Origin: Ceratothoa steindachneri
Lineage: Eukaryota; Arthropoda; Malacostraca; Isopoda; Cymothoidae
NCBI GenBank assembly: GCA_963969495.1
Contig: OZ018317.1
Location: 35,061,726 to 35,125,725 of the forward strand
Direction: 5' to 3'
Length of the DNA: 64,000 bases
In this document: piece after piece, positions 19,430 to 32,475 of the stretch
Position numbering within the stretch: position 1 is the first letter of the stretch
Layout: the number at the start of each line of letters is the position of its first letter
Notes under the pieces: model-generated
Told to the model about the DNA's origin: nothing
Seen by the model: the letters and a program-made list of their open reading frames with translations, nothing else
Databases searched by the model: none
Made by a program: the position numbers and the translations under genes

Positions 19430-21905
19430 TTACACTGATCAACACACATTTTTCATCAGAGACTTCTAAATGCATTTTCAATGTTGAATCCGAATCTGCC
19501 TTCGGCTTTGCTCTAACAAGTACCGTTTTTAAGATACGGCAAAAATTCAAAATGGCCCCCTGCGATTATAAAATGTAGTATATTACTGGTATTGCTCTAT
19601 TGCATGCATCATTATTGTACTGCTAAGATGAGCAAACTAGATGCTTCGTGAGTTCTTGCTGGTTAAAGGGGTATAGAGAAGAATTCATTTACATTTGTAA
19701 CCCGCATGAATATTTTGCGCAATTATTATAATTATGTTTTATCCTTTTAGGTTCCTCATGTGATGTGCATTCTCTAAGCTGCTCCTTCTGCGTTGATCAT
19801 AAGAGGCTTCTAACTATTTTTACAAAGCAGTAACCATGCCTCGAGAGTGCAAAAATCAACTAGATAAATTCTGCTATGTATGTGGGCATTTTATAACAAA
19901 ATCTCAGCAGCGTACTATCACAAATGATATAAAGAGAATGTGCAAACTCTACTTCGGTTGCCCTCTGGGTGGCCAAGATAAAGCATGGGAAGCACACCAA
20001 ATTTATACTTCCTGCCCTAATGGATTACGTGACTGGATTAACAAAAAGAAAGCTTCAATACCCTTCGCTGTTCTTATGATATGGAGAGAGCCCAAAGATC
20101 ATCTCGAAGATTGCTATTTCTGAAGTGGGAACACAAAAGGGTTTTCTGCAAAGAACAAACACCAAATTGTTTATCCAACCATGGATTCAGTGTGCAGACC
20201 AGTTCAACATGATGTATCTTTGCCAATTCCTGTTCCACCTGATGATGGCGTCGTACCTGATGATATCAATGATGATAGCAGTACTAAAGGTGCATGTACA
20301 TTAGATGCGGATGTTGAATATTTACTCAGGAAGATTTAAATGATCTTGTGAGAGATCTGTCACTGTCAAGGGAGAAAGCAGAACTTCTAGCATCTCGACT
20401 ACAGGAAAAATTCTTACTCGAGAAAAATGTGCATGTGAGTTACTTTAGAAAGCTTTATAGTGATTTAACTTCATTTTTCACAGTTAATTAACCTCTCTAC
20501 TACGGCCATGATATAAATGGATTGTTAGAAGCCTTGTCACAGACATATAAGGCGTCTGACTGGCGTTTATTTATTGATGCTTCTAAGACAAGTCTGAAAG
20601 CTGTCCTCTTGCACAATGGCAATGTAGAGTTCCATTCCTATTGGCCATTCTGTCAACCTTAAGAAGACATATGACAATATGGATATTCTTCTTAAAACCA
20701 AAAACTACCAAGCGCATCAGGGGTACATCTGTGGTAATCTAAAGCTGATAGGCATGCTAATGGGTATACAAGGATAATTCAGGAAGTACTGTTGCTTCCT
20801 CTTCCTGTGGGATAGCAGTGCCAATGCAAAACATTATGACAAGCGTGACTAGCCACTTCGATCTACATATGAGCCCGGAATAAGCAGTGTTTAGTATGTC
20901 CCCCTGGTAGAATCTCAGAAAATATATCTGCCACCTCTTCATTTGAAACTAGGTCTAATGAAAAACTTCGTGAAAGCAATGAATAAGCACAATTCTCAGG
21001 GATTCCAATATCTGTGCAAAAATTTCCACAACTAAGCACGGCAAAACTAAAAGAAGGCATACTTGTGGGACCACAAATCAGGGAGGTTTTAGCAGAGCTT
21101 GACTTCGAGAAGACACTCACTCCTCTTGAACTAAATGCATGGCTAGCCTTCAAGTGGTTATGTACAAACTTTCTGGGCATCAACAAGTCACCTGCATACA
21201 GAGATGGCGTGGAAACCCTTCTTCAATCTTATAAAGAAATGGGATGCCGTATGTCACTTAAAATCCATTTCTTGCATTCGCACCTAGACTTTTTCCCAGA
21301 AAATTTTAGAGCCGTAAGTGACGAGCAAGGTGAACGTTTCCACCACGATATCAAGACCATGGAAACTCGCTATCAAGGATTTGGGAATGAGAGCATCATG
21401 TGAGATCATTGTTGGATGTTGTATCATGATAATCCTAAGAAAAAATCAAACGCAAATCCTATGCTCAACGTTTATGAATTCGAGTTTTAACTTATTAGCT
21501 CTTCAATCATTGTTTACCATTCCTATACATGCAATATAAATACCATTAAATTTATGATGCTCGTGGAATAAACAAAACATGGCTATTTATCTTTAGCATA
21601 TGTTTACGCCTAAAGAGAATGATAATTTTTTAGAGTTTCTATGTTAAATGCATAATTTTGTGTCATTCCAACTTCTCAATGCACATGGAGATATACAGAA
21701 GGCAATCTTTTTCTAGCAATGGTGCTATGCAACCATATATCACCAGTTTCGGCAAAGAAATCAAAGTAAAACGGTACATTCTATCAGCGACGGCGGTCAT
21801 ATTGCATTTTCAAATATCTCGAAAACTGATGTGCTAAAGAAAAACTAAAGTCAGATTTGAAATCAGCGAGAAAAATGCCATGAAAAAAGTTTGATCAGGT
21901 CTTTG
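19430..21905 (+). mobile_element. Candidate transposon: uncharacterised gene between inverted flanks
   Basis: The flanks of the pseudogene at 19836-21500 resemble each other in opposite orientation. The left flank (19430-19556, read on the minus strand) and the right flank (about 21788-21905, plus strand) share a GGCCAT.TTG start, then ATTTT, an ATCT..AAAAC block, AAGCAAAG-like sequence, a CAGATT.G block and AAAATGC. The similarity is imperfect but keeps order and spacing over about 110 bp. Long inverted repeats around a multicopy gene suggest a DNA transposon. Element limits and target duplication are unknown. Confidence 0.45.
19836..21500 (+). pseudogene. Broken gene of an uncharacterised multicopy invertebrate family
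   Basis: Starts MPRECKNQLDKFCYVCGHF and continues with KLYFGCPLGGQDKAWEAHQI and AVLMIWREPKDHLEDCYF, a Cys/His-rich zinc-binding N-terminus. After a stop: NTKGFSAKNKHQIVYPTMDS and RPVQHDVSLPIPVPPDDG. Later: SREKAELLASRLQEK, DWRLFIDASKTSLKAVLLHN, KFPQLSTAKLKEGILVGPQI, CRMSLKIHFLHSHLDFFPEN, then AVSDEQGERFHHDIKTMETR and YQGF. From memory this order matches a family found in many copies in arthropod and other invertebrate genomes, of unknown function, probably of mobile origin. Full length would be roughly 500-600 residues. Several stops and shifts make this copy dead, and the stretch around 20650-20940 is badly degraded. Confidence 0.75.
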
Positions 21906-23679
21906 ATGATTAAAAAAAGTTCAAATTTGATGGCCAGTGTTATTACACATATACAATTCGAGGTAGATTTTTGAGGTATTGTCCCAGAATATTCGCGGTT
22001 ATGGCCTCGGTATAGTCGTATTATGGTCGACGTTTCCGAGTGATTCCCGTAGTATGAAGCTGGAATTCTCTTCCATGGCCACAGAAGACCAGATCAAGTT
22101 TTACCAACTGTATAGCCTTATTGTAAATGTGCCATGTCATTAAATTAAAACGAAATACTGGAATGTTATTTTCAGCATATTTTAAGCTCAATAATCATAT
22201 CGATCGAGCTAACAGCGTGAAGCACACTCATGGCCGCAACGATGGCCACGGATGATTTAAAGCAGAGAGATGCCACGCCGAAAACAGGACTCTACAGAAT
22301 CAATTCTGCCATAAAAGAGGATAAAACAACCATATCTCGTCCTTGATTTGGATTACGGTAACAGGTTTATGGGTTGGGTTGCAAAGAGGTACAATTTATT
22401 TGTTGTTATTTTATTTATTTACAATTTTATTTATTTTTTTATTTATATATGGAATCTCCGCCAGTAGTTTTTGATAAAAGGATACTATTGAAAGTAGGCA
22501 ATTGAGGGGGAGTGAAAGTGTGAAAAATACATAACCCGATTGCTCTACAAAGGAGAATACTTGGGGCATACGAGGGGAAGTTTGTGGTGCAAGAGGGTTT
22601 TAGGTTCGTACTTTTATGTCCCTATGCTCTATGTGAGACATGTACAAGGAACTTTCTAAAACAGCATCTCGACCTCAAGTATTCAGGGTTGACTTTGTTG
22701 TCATCTTCCTTTCCTCTCTATTTATCCACCTTTCCCACACCTCCTCTCTCCCCCGTTAGTTATACCACTTTCCTTAATTATATGTACGCTTGGCCTTTTG
22801 AGTCAGGACAAATACACTCCTTCGAGAGCTCGACGTCACTCTCTGGGCGGTGGCGCCTATGGCTATACCCAGGACACCGTCACGTCTAACCATTTGTCCC
22901 CACGCTTCTCCTCCTATAGAGCTTATAGCACCGGGAGTACTGGTGTCATACTCCTTTGAATACGTGTTGTTTGCCCCTGGTTTCAGTATACTCGGATACC
23001 TCAAGATCAGAACAGCAGGGGTCAGCTTCCAAGCCGTATCCACATTGTGTGAAGACGCCAGGGCTTTGCCGGTCGCTGCCTCTGTCTTCAAGCCCGAGCT
23101 GTTGCAATAATCCGCTCGGTAAGGAAGATAACGCGTCGTGGCAGGTTCTGAGGCTGGATTATGATTTATAGCAACTCACAGAGCGCACTGAGTGTCCTCG
23201 AGGCATTGTAATCTCTCCACCCTATGTTTGCAGTATCCGTTTTGCCCTCCTCTACTCTACGTCGCAAAAATCTATAAAGCCTTATGGGACGCATGACTCT
23301 GAATTGAGTATACTTGCGGAAAGCAGCGCCATTTGATGGAGCGCTCCGTTGGTCCTTATTTTGAGGCCGCTTAGTTTCCCAGACAATCCGGCACATTCTT
23401 GTGGAAAGTCCCATTCTAGGAGAGCTTCAGGCGTGCTATCCTCCTGCTACATGCGGGCTCGCTCACACTTCTCCCTTATACTCTGCACGGGCTTATGCAT
23501 TCCCCACTGTAACAGTGTATACTTTTTGGCCCCTAAGAGAGGCTAATCTTCCCCCGGTAACTGAATGTGCTCTCTTATCTTTCCTTTTGCCTTTGTTGTA
23601 TTTTTTTGTTTGGTGTTAGTTTATATTTGTATTTTTTGTTTCATTTTATAGTTTTCATCTAACCTATTTATAAGCTAAG

Positions 23680-23765
23680 AGACAGAGAGGGAGAGAAAAG
23701 GAAAGAGAGAATAGAGAGAATGAGAAAGAGAGAATATATAGAGAGAGAAAGAGAGAGAGAATATG
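23680..23765. repeat. GA-rich low-complexity tract
   Basis: Runs of GAGAGA broken by AATA and AAAG. Confidence 0.85.
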
Positions 23766-24239
23766 TTGTCATATCTGCTTCTATGCCCTTGTTTGAGGAA
23801 GCAAGTAAAGAACCTGAAATAAAACAAAACAAACCCAAACAACAACAACTAACAACGCTCACTTGGCCGAACAGCCCTACGATGATGACCCGCTCACCCA
23901 AACTTCTAGTCTTCTGAGAGGGGTGAGGAAAGTTGCACCTCAAATCGACCTTGTCATTCTCAATCCATTCGATATCCTCAGCCTTCGATCTTCCTTTATC
24001 CCCTCAGCTCCTCTCGTCTCATCTTCTTGTCGGTATCGCGTGAACTGTGAGGCTCCAGCGCGATCAGAGAGGTCCCAGCGCACCTTTATTGAATGACAGC
24101 CAAGAACCTATCTATATGTCCTTTTTCCGCCGAAGAAATTGCGCGAAGATATTTGATAAATGAATTGGCGAAGTTTGTTTCATACTTTGTTCAAATTTAT
24201 GTCTGTTTTCTTGATGGAGAGAGATACGTACACACATAG

Positions 24240-24400
24240 TCAGAGAGAAAAACAAAGACATAGAGGCAGAGAGAGAGCGAGAAGGAGAAAAATAGTTAAA
24301 GAGGCAGTTAGGGAGAGTTAGCCAAAGTAGAGAGAGAGATAGTGAGAGTTAGATATAGAGAGAGGGAGACTTAAGAGCAAGTTGTAGAGAGGGAGAGTCG
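24240..24400. repeat. GA-rich low-complexity tract
   Basis: Irregular GAGAGA and GTTAG-containing sequence. Confidence 0.75.
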
Positions 24401-24539
24401 AGCTACAAGGAAAAGAAGTACCCTAATAGACCTTACGATCCATTTAACGAGGGTACACTTGGCGTAACAGTTGAGCAAGCGCAGTCCTAGAAAGTGTTAA
24501 TTGACGCCCTCGAAGAACACTCGCACAACGGTTATGTGC

Positions 24540-25028
24540 CTAAACGGCTATTGTCAAGACTTTGTCTAGACGCGACTTGAACTGCTGAACAGAATTGCTG
24601 TTGACAACTTTCACTGGAAGTGCGTTCCATGTATAACAGATGCTGTATGTGAAAAATCTCCCACACAGATCACGGTGGTAACGCTTCAGCTCAAGTTTGT
24701 AGCCGTGGTTTCTGGTCCTGTTCTCGCTAAGCTGGAAAATATCCCTGTAGCCTACATTGTCGAAGCCTCGAAGCATTTTAAACACTCGATAAACTGATCA
24801 CGCATCCTCCGGGTCTCCAGCGAGAACAAGTCTAATTCCCGTAATCTATCTTCGTTACTCTTGTGTCTTATAGAGGGAATCAGTTTGGTTGCCCTGGCTT
24901 GCACACGTTCTAATCTTGCGATATCCTTTCGAACGAAGGACTCCAAAATTGTACGGTATAATTCAAGTGCGGCCGGACAAAGGAGTTGTACAAACAGAGT
25001 ACAATCTCCTTGTTCCGATATCCGAACT
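24540..25028 (-). pseudogene. LINE reverse transcriptase C-terminus, second CR1-like family
   Basis: The minus strand reads YRNKEIVLCLYNSFVRPHL near 25010, then LERVQARATKLIPSIRHKS and RLRELDLFSLETRRMRDQF. After a 1-bp deletion near 24780 it continues with FKMLRGFDNVGYRDIFQL and the C-terminal FFTYSICYTWNALPVKVV, ending at 24540. The domain is homologous to the ends of LINE copies A and B but clearly a different family. It is 5'-truncated exactly at a (GA)n tract. It stands about 400 bp left of the satellite array. Confidence 0.85.
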
Positions 25029-25035
25029 GAGAGAG

Positions 25036-25112
<77 letters not shown>
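25029..25112. repeat. (GA)n microsatellite
   Basis: Nearly perfect GA run of about 84 bp, adjoining the truncated 5' end of the LINE fragment. Confidence 0.97.
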
Positions 25113-25445
25113 TAGGTAGAGTGTGTTACAGAAAATGTTAGAGGAAGAGACTTAAAGAGAGAGTTAGAATCAGGGCGAATGAGTTAGAGGGAGAAAAATA
25201 GTTAAGTGATTTACAAGGAGTAACATAGAATTTACAGTACTCCATAAGGCTTTTCTACCCATTCTGAGCGAATAGTCGTGACCGAATATGGCAAGGAATA
25301 CTTTCACTTAGGAAGACACAAAGCCTCTATGTGAGCTTGTCAAGCCCATCTTTCAAATGCTCTACTACATCAAATCTACTCACGCCACCACTGGGTCCAC
25401 CAAAGGGCGGTGAGGTTTGCTTCTAATAGGTCTTGGGTCGGAGCA
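25113..25445. other. Unassigned flank of the satellite array
   Basis: GA-rich at first, then unique-looking sequence with no recognised family. Confidence 0.35.
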
Positions 25446-26283
25446 ACTTGGTTTCGGGAGTGACTCCTCAGGTGGAAGACGGCTATTTCATCTCTTTCCT
25501 AACGGAGTTTGTTCCTTTTGGAAGGCTCTTTCTTGGTTCTGGGAGTGACTCCTCGGGTGGAAGACGGCCATTTCATCTCTTTCCTACTGGAGTTTGTTCC
25601 TTTTGGAAGGCTCTATTTTGGTTCTGGGAGTGACTCCTCAGGTGGAAGACGGCCATTTCATCTCTTTCCTACTGGAGTTTGTCCCTTGTGGAAGGCTCTT
25701 TCTTGGTTCTGGGAGTGACTCCTCGGGTGGAAGATGGCCATTTCATCTCTTTCCTACTAGAGTTTGTCCCTTTTTGAAGGCTCTTTCTTGGTTCTGGGAG
25801 TGACTCCTCGGGGGGAAAACGGCCATTTACTCTCTTTCCTACTGAAGTTTGTCCCTTGTGGAAGGCTCTTTTTTGGTTCTGGGAGTGACTCCTCAGGTGG
25901 AAGACGGCTATTTCATCTCTTTCCTAACGGAGTTTGTTCCTTTTGGAAGGCTCTTTCTTGGTTCTGGGAGTGACTCCTCGGGTGGAAGACGGCCATTTCA
26001 TCTCTTTCCTACTGGAGTTTGTTCCTTTTGGAAGGCTCTATTTTGGTTCTGGGAGTGACTCCTCAGGTGGAAGACGGCCATTTCATCTCTTTCCTACTGG
26101 AGTTTGTCCCTTGTGGAAGGCTCTTTCTTGGTTCTGGGAGTGACTCCTCGGGTGGAAGATGGCCATTTCATCTCTTTCCTACTAGAGTTTGTCCCTTTTT
26201 GAAGGCTCTTTCTTGGTTCTGGGAGTGACTCCTCGGGGGGAAAACGGCCATTTACTCTCTTTCCTACTGAAGTTTGTCCCTTG
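25446..26283 (+). repeat. Satellite higher-order unit of 5 monomers (425 bp), two copies
   Basis: The variants at 25453-25858 recur in the same order at 25878-26283, including a CTATTTC and CCTAACGG monomer followed by a GGGGGGAAAACGG monomer. Confidence 0.85.
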
Positions 26284-27254
26284 TGGAAGGCTCTTTCTTG
26301 GTTCTGGGAGTGACTCCTCTGGTGGAAGACGGCCATTTCACTCGTTTCCTACTGGAGTTTGTCCCTTTTGGAAGGCTCTTTCTTGGTTCTGGGAGTGACT
26401 CCTCGGGTGGAAGACGGCCATTTCATCTCTTTCATACTGAAGTTTATTCCTTTTGAAAGGCTCTTTCTTGGTTCTGGGAGTGACTCCTCGGGTGGAAGAC
26501 GGCCATTTCATCTCTTTCCTACTGGAGATTATTCCTTTTGGAAGGCTCTTTCTTGGTTCTGGGAGTGACTCCTTGGGTGGAAGACCGCCATTTCATCTCT
26601 TTCCTACTGGAGTTTTTTCCTTTTGGAAGGCTCTTTTTTGGTTCTGGGTGTGACTCCTCTGGTGGAAGACGGCCATTTCATCTCTTTCATACTGGAGTTT
26701 GTTCCTTTTGGCAGGCTCTTTCTTGGTTCTGGGAGTGACTCCTCGGGTGAAAGACGGCCATTTCATCTCTTTCCTACTGGAGTTTGTTCCTTTTGGAAGG
26801 CTCTTTCTTGGTTCTGGGAGTGACTCCTCGGGTGGAAGACGGCCATTTCATCTCTTTCCTACTGGAGTTTGTTCCTTTTGGAAGGCTCTTTCTTGGTTCT
26901 GGGAGTGGCTCCTCGGGTGGAAGACGGCCATTTCATCTCTTTCCTACTGGAGTTTGTCCCTTGTGGAAGGCTCTTTATTGGTTCTGGGAGTGACTCCTCG
27001 GGTGGAAGACGGCCATTTCATCTCTTTCCTACTGGAGTTTGTTCCGTTTGGAAGGCTCTTTCTTGGTTCTGGGAGTGACTCCTCGGGTGGAAGACGGCCA
27101 TTTCATCTCTTTCCTACTGGAGTTTGTTCCTTTTTGAAGGCTCTTTTTTGGTTCTGGGAGTGACTCCTCGGGTGGAAGACGGCCATTTCATCTCTTTCCT
27201 ACTGGAGATTGTCCATTGTGGAAGGCTCTTTCTTGGTTCTGGGAGTGAGTCCTA

Positions 27255-30200
27255 GAGTGGAAGACGGCCATTTCATCTCTTTCCTACTTGAGTTTGTTCC
27301 TTTTGGAAGGCTCTTTCTTAGGTCTGGGAGTGACTCCTCTAGTGGAAGACGGCCATTTCATCTCTTTCCTACTGGAGTTTGTCCCTTGTGGAAGGCTCTT
27401 TATTGGTTCTGGGAGTGACTCCTCAGGTGGAAGACGGCCATTTCATCTCTTTCCTACTGGAGTTTGTTCCTTTTGGAAGGCTCTTTCTTGGTTCTGGGAG
27501 TGACTCCTCGGGTGGAAGACGACCATTTCATCTCTTTCCTACTGGAGATTGTCCCTTGTGGAAGGCTCTTTCTTGGTTCTGGGAGTGACTCCTCGGTTGG
27601 AAGACGACCATTTCATCTCTTTCCTACTGGAGATTGTCCATTGTGGAAGGCTCTTTCTTGGTTCTGGGAGTGACTCCTTGGGTGGAAGACGGCCATTTCA
27701 TCTCTTTCATACAGGAGTTTGTTCCTTTTGGAAGGCTCTTTCTTGGTTCTGGGAGTGACTCCTCGGGTGGAAGTTTGCCATTTCATCTTTTTCCTACTGG
27801 AGTTTGTTCCTTTTGGAAGGCTCTTTCTTAGTTCTGGGAGTGACTTCTCTGGTGAAAGACGGCCATTTCATCTCTTTCCTACTGGAGTTTGTCCCTTGTG
27901 GAAGGCTCTTTATTGGTTCTGGGAGTGACTCCTCGGGTGGAAGATGGCCATTTCATCTCTTTCCTACTGGAGTTTGTTCCTTTTGAAAGGCTCTTTCTTG
28001 GTTCTGGGAGTGACTCCTCGGGTGGAAGACGGCCATTTCATCTCTTTCCTACTGGAGTTTGTTCCTTTTGGAAGGCTCTTTCTTGGTTCTGGGAGTGACT
28101 CCTCGGGTGGAAGATGGCCATTTCATCTCCTACCTACTGGAGATTGTCCATTGTGTAAGGCTCTTTCTTGGTTCTGGGAGTGACTCCTCGGGTGAAAGAC
28201 GGCCATTTCATCTCTTTCCTACTGTAGTTTGTTCCTTTTGGAAGGCTCTTTCTTGGTTCTGGGAGTGACTCCTCTGGTGGAAGACGGCCATTTCATCTCT
28301 TTCCTACTGGAGTTTGTCCCTTGTGCAAGGCTCTTTATTGGTTCTGGGAGTGACTCCTCGGGTGGAAGACGGCCATTTCATCTCTTTCCTACTGGAGTTT
28401 GTTCCTTTTGGAAGGCTCTTTCTTGGTTCTGGGAGTGACTCCTCGGGTAAAAGACGGCCATTTCATCTCTTTCCTACTGGAGTTTGTTCCTTTTGGAAGG
28501 CTCTTTCTTGGTTCTGGGAGTGACTCCTCGGGTGGAGGACGGCAATTTCAACTCTTTCCTACTGGAGATTGTCCATTGTGAAAGGCTCTTTCTTGGTTTT
28601 AGGAGTGACTCTTCGGGTGGAAGACGGCCATTTCATCTCTTTCATACTGGAGTTTGTCCCTTGTGGAAGGCTCTTTCTTAATTCTTGGAGTGACTCCTCT
28701 GGTGGAAGACGGCCATTTCATCTTTTTCCTACTGGAGTTTGTTCCATTTGGAAGGCTCTTTCTTGGTTCTGGGAGTTACTTCTTAGGTGGAAGACGGCCA
28801 TTTCATCTCTTTCCTACTGGAATTTGTTCCTTTTGGAAGGCTCTTTTTTGGTTCTGGGTGTGACTCCTCTGGTGGAAGACGGCCATTTCATCTCTGTCCT
28901 ACTGAAGTTTGTTCCTTTTAGAAGGCTCTTTCTTGGTTCTGGGAGTGACTCCTCGGGTGGAGGACGGCCATTTCATCTTTTTCCTACTGGAGTTTGTTCC
29001 ATTTGGAAGGCTCTTTCTTGGTTCTGGGAGTGACTCCTCGGGTGGAAGTTTGCCATTTCATCTCTTTTCTACTGGAGTTTGTTCCTTTTGGAAGGCTCTT
29101 TTTTGGTTCTGGGTGTGACTCCTCTGGTGGAAGACGACCATTTCATCTCTTTCCTACTGGAGATTGTCCATTGTGGAAGGCTCTTTCTTGGTTCTGGGAG
29201 TGACTCCTTGGGTGGAAGACGGCCATTACATCTCTTTTCTACTGGTGTTTCTTCATTTTGGAATGCTCTTACTTGGTTCTGGGAGTGACTCCTAGGGTGG
29301 AAGACGGCCATTTCATCTCTTTCCTACTGGAGTTTGTCCCTTTTGGAAGGCTCTTTTTGGGTTCTGGGAGTGACTCCTCGGGTGAAAGACGGCCATTTCA
29401 TGTCTTTCCTACTGGAGTTTGTTCCTTTTGGAAGGCTCTTTCTTGGTTCTGCGAGTGACTTCTCGGGTGGAAGACGGCCATTTCACCTCTTTCCTACTGG
29501 AGTTTGTTCCTTTTTAAAGGCTCTTTCTTGGTTCTGGGAGTGACTTCTCGGGTGGAAGACGGCCATTTCGTCTCCTTCATACTGGAGTTTGTTCCTTTTG
29601 TAAGGCTCTTACTTGGTTCTGGGAGTGTCTCCTCGGGTGGAAGACGACCATTTCATCTCTTTCCTACTGGAGGTTGTTCCTTTTGGAAGACTCTTTCTTG
29701 GTTCTGGTAGTGACTCCTCGGGTGGAAGACGGCCAGTTCATCTCTTTCCTACTGGAGTTTTTTCCTTTTGGAAGGCTCTTTCTTGGTTCTGGGAGTGACT
29801 TCTCGGGGGGAAGACGGCCATTTCATCTCTTTCCTACTGGAGATTGTCCATTGTGGAAGGCTCTTTCTTGGTTCTGGGAGTGACTCCTTGGGTGGAAGAC
29901 GGCCATTTCATCTCTTTCCTACTTGAGTTTGTTCCTTTTGGAAGGCTCTTTCTTAGGTCTGGGAGTGACTCCTCTAGTGGAAGACGGCCATTTCATCTCT
30001 TTCCTACTGGAGTTTGTCCCTTGTGGAAGGCTCTTTATTGGTTCTGGGAGTGACTCCTCAGGTGGAAGACGGCCATTTCATCTCTTTCCTACTGGAGTTT
30101 GTTCCTTTTGGAAGGCTCTTTCTTGGTTCTGGGAGTGACTCCTCGGGTGGAAGACGACCATTTCATCTCTTTCCTACTGGAGATTGTCCCTTGTGGAAGG

Positions 30201-32475
30201 CTCTTTCTTGGTTCTGGGAGTGACTCCTCGGTTGGAAGACGACCATTTCATCTCTTTCCTACTGGAGATTGTCCATTGTGGAAGGCTCTTTCTTGGTTCT
30301 GGGAGTGACTCCTTGGGTGGAAGACGGCCATTTCATCTCTTTCATACAGGAGTTTGTTCCTTTTGGAAGGCTCTTTCTTGGTTCTGGGAGTGACTCCTCG
30401 GGTGGAAGTTTGCCATTTCATCTTTTTCCTACTGGAGTTTGTTCCTTTTGGAAGGCTCTTTCTTAGTTCTGGGAGTGACTTCTCTGGTGAAAGACGGCCA
30501 TTTCATCTCTTTCCTACTGGAGTTTGTCCCTTGTGGAAGGCTCTTTATTGGTTCTGGGAGTGACTCCTCGGGTGGAAGATGGCCATTTCATCTCTTTCCT
30601 ACTGGAGTTTGTTCCTTTTGAAAGGCTCTTTCTTGGTTCTGGGAGTGACTCCTCGGGTGGAAGACGGCCATTTCATCTCTTTCCTACTGGAGTTTGTTCC
30701 TTTTGGAAGGCTCTTTCTTGGTTCTGGGAGTGACTCCTCGGGTGGAAGATGGCCATTTCATCTCCTACCTACTGGAGATTGTCCATTGTGTAAGGCTCTT
30801 TCTTGGTTCTGGGAGTGACTCCTCGGGTGAAAGACGGCCATTTCATCTCTTTCCTACTGTAGTTTGTTCCTTTTGGAAGGCTCTTTCTTGGTTCTGGGAG
30901 TGACTCCTCTGGTGGAAGACGGCCATTTCATCTCTTTCCTACTGGAGTTTGTCCCTTGTGCAAGGCTCTTTATTGGTTCTGGGAGTGACTCCTCGGGTGG
31001 AAGACGGCCATTTCATCTCTTTCCTACTGGAGTTTGTTCCTTTTGGAAGGCTCTTTCTTGGTTCTGGGAGTGACTCCTCGGGTAAAAGACGGCCATTTCA
31101 TCTCTTTCCTACTGGAGTTTGTTCCTTTTGGAAGGCTCTTTCTTGGTTCTGGGAGTGACTCCTCGGGTGGAGGACGGCAATTTCAACTCTTTCCTACTGG
31201 AGATTGTCCATTGTGAAAGGCTCTTTCTTGGTTTTAGGAGTGACTCTTCGGGTGGAAGACGGCCATTTCATCTCTTTCATACTGGAGTTTGTCCCTTGTG
31301 GAAGGCTCTTTCTTAATTCTTGGAGTGACTCCTCTGGTGGAAGACGGCCATTTCATCTTTTTCCTACTGGAGTTTGTTCCATTTGGAAGGCTCTTTCTTG
31401 GTTCTGGGAGTTACTTCTTAGGTGGAAGACGGCCATTTCATCTCTTTCCTACTGGAATTTGTTCCTTTTGGAAGGCTCTTTTTTGGTTCTGGGTGTGACT
31501 CCTCTGGTGGAAGACGGCCATTTCATCTCTGTCCTACTGAAGTTTGTTCCTTTTAGAAGGCTCTTTCTTGGTTCTGGGAGTGACTCCTCGGGTGGAGGAC
31601 GGCCATTTCATCTTTTTCCTACTGGAGTTTGTTCCATTTGGAAGGCTCTTTCTTGGTTCTGGGAGTGACTCCTCGGGTGGAAGTTTGCCATTTCATCTCT
31701 TTTCTACTGGAGTTTGTTCCTTTTGGAAGGCTCTTTTTTGGTTCTGGGTGTGACTCCTCTGGTGGAAGACGACCATTTCATCTCTTTCCTACTGGAGATT
31801 GTCCATTGTGGAAGGCTCTTTCTTGGTTCTGGGAGTGACTCCTTGGGTGGAAGACGGCCATTACATCTCTTTTCTACTGGTGTTTCTTCATTTTGGAATG
31901 CTCTTACTTGGTTCTGGGAGTGACTCCTAGGGTGGAAGACGGCCATTTCATCTCTTTCCTACTGGAGTTTGTCCCTTTTGGAAGGCTCTTTTTGGGTTCT
32001 GGGAGTGACTCCTCGGGTGAAAGACGGCCATTTCATGTCTTTCCTACTGGAGTTTGTTCCTTTTGGAAGGCTCTTTCTTGGTTCTGCGAGTGACTTCTCG
32101 GGTGGAAGACGGCCATTTCACCTCTTTCCTACTGGAGTTTGTTCCTTTTTAAAGGCTCTTTCTTGGTTCTGGGAGTGACTTCTCGGGTGGAAGACGGCCA
32201 TTTCGTCTCCTTCATACTGGAGTTTGTTCCTTTTGTAAGGCTCTTACTTGGTTCTGGGAGTGTCTCCTCGGGTGGAAGACGACCATTTCATCTCTTTCCT
32301 ACTGGAGGTTGTTCCTTTTGGAAGACTCTTTCTTGGTTCTGGTAGTGACTCCTCGGGTGGAAGACGGCCAGTTCATCTCTTTCCTACTGGAGTTTTTTCC
32401 TTTTGGAAGGCTCTTTCTTGGTTCTGGGAGTGACTTCTCGGGGGGAAGACGGCCATTTCATCTCTTTCCTACTGG
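27255..32475 (+). repeat. Satellite higher-order unit of 31 monomers (2,635 bp), two copies
   Basis: From about 27255 to 29840 every monomer variant recurs at plus 2,635 bp (about 29890-32475). Markers are TCTTAGGTCTGG at 27317 and 29952, GGAAGTTTGCC at 27771 and 30406, and TTTTAGGAGTGACTCTTCG at 28597 and 31232. I see no differences in the stretches compared by eye, so the duplication looks recent. Confidence 0.9.

Larger units (their letters stand above)
21906..24420. other. Unassigned sequence, partly GA-rich
   Basis: No recognised family. The stretch 22774-23171 is open in several frames on both strands (for example 22850-23110 plus and 22774-23091 minus), which is typical of a locally GC-rich segment and prevents strand assignment. 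GA-rich tracts lie at 23680-23765 and 24240-24400. Confidence 0.35.
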
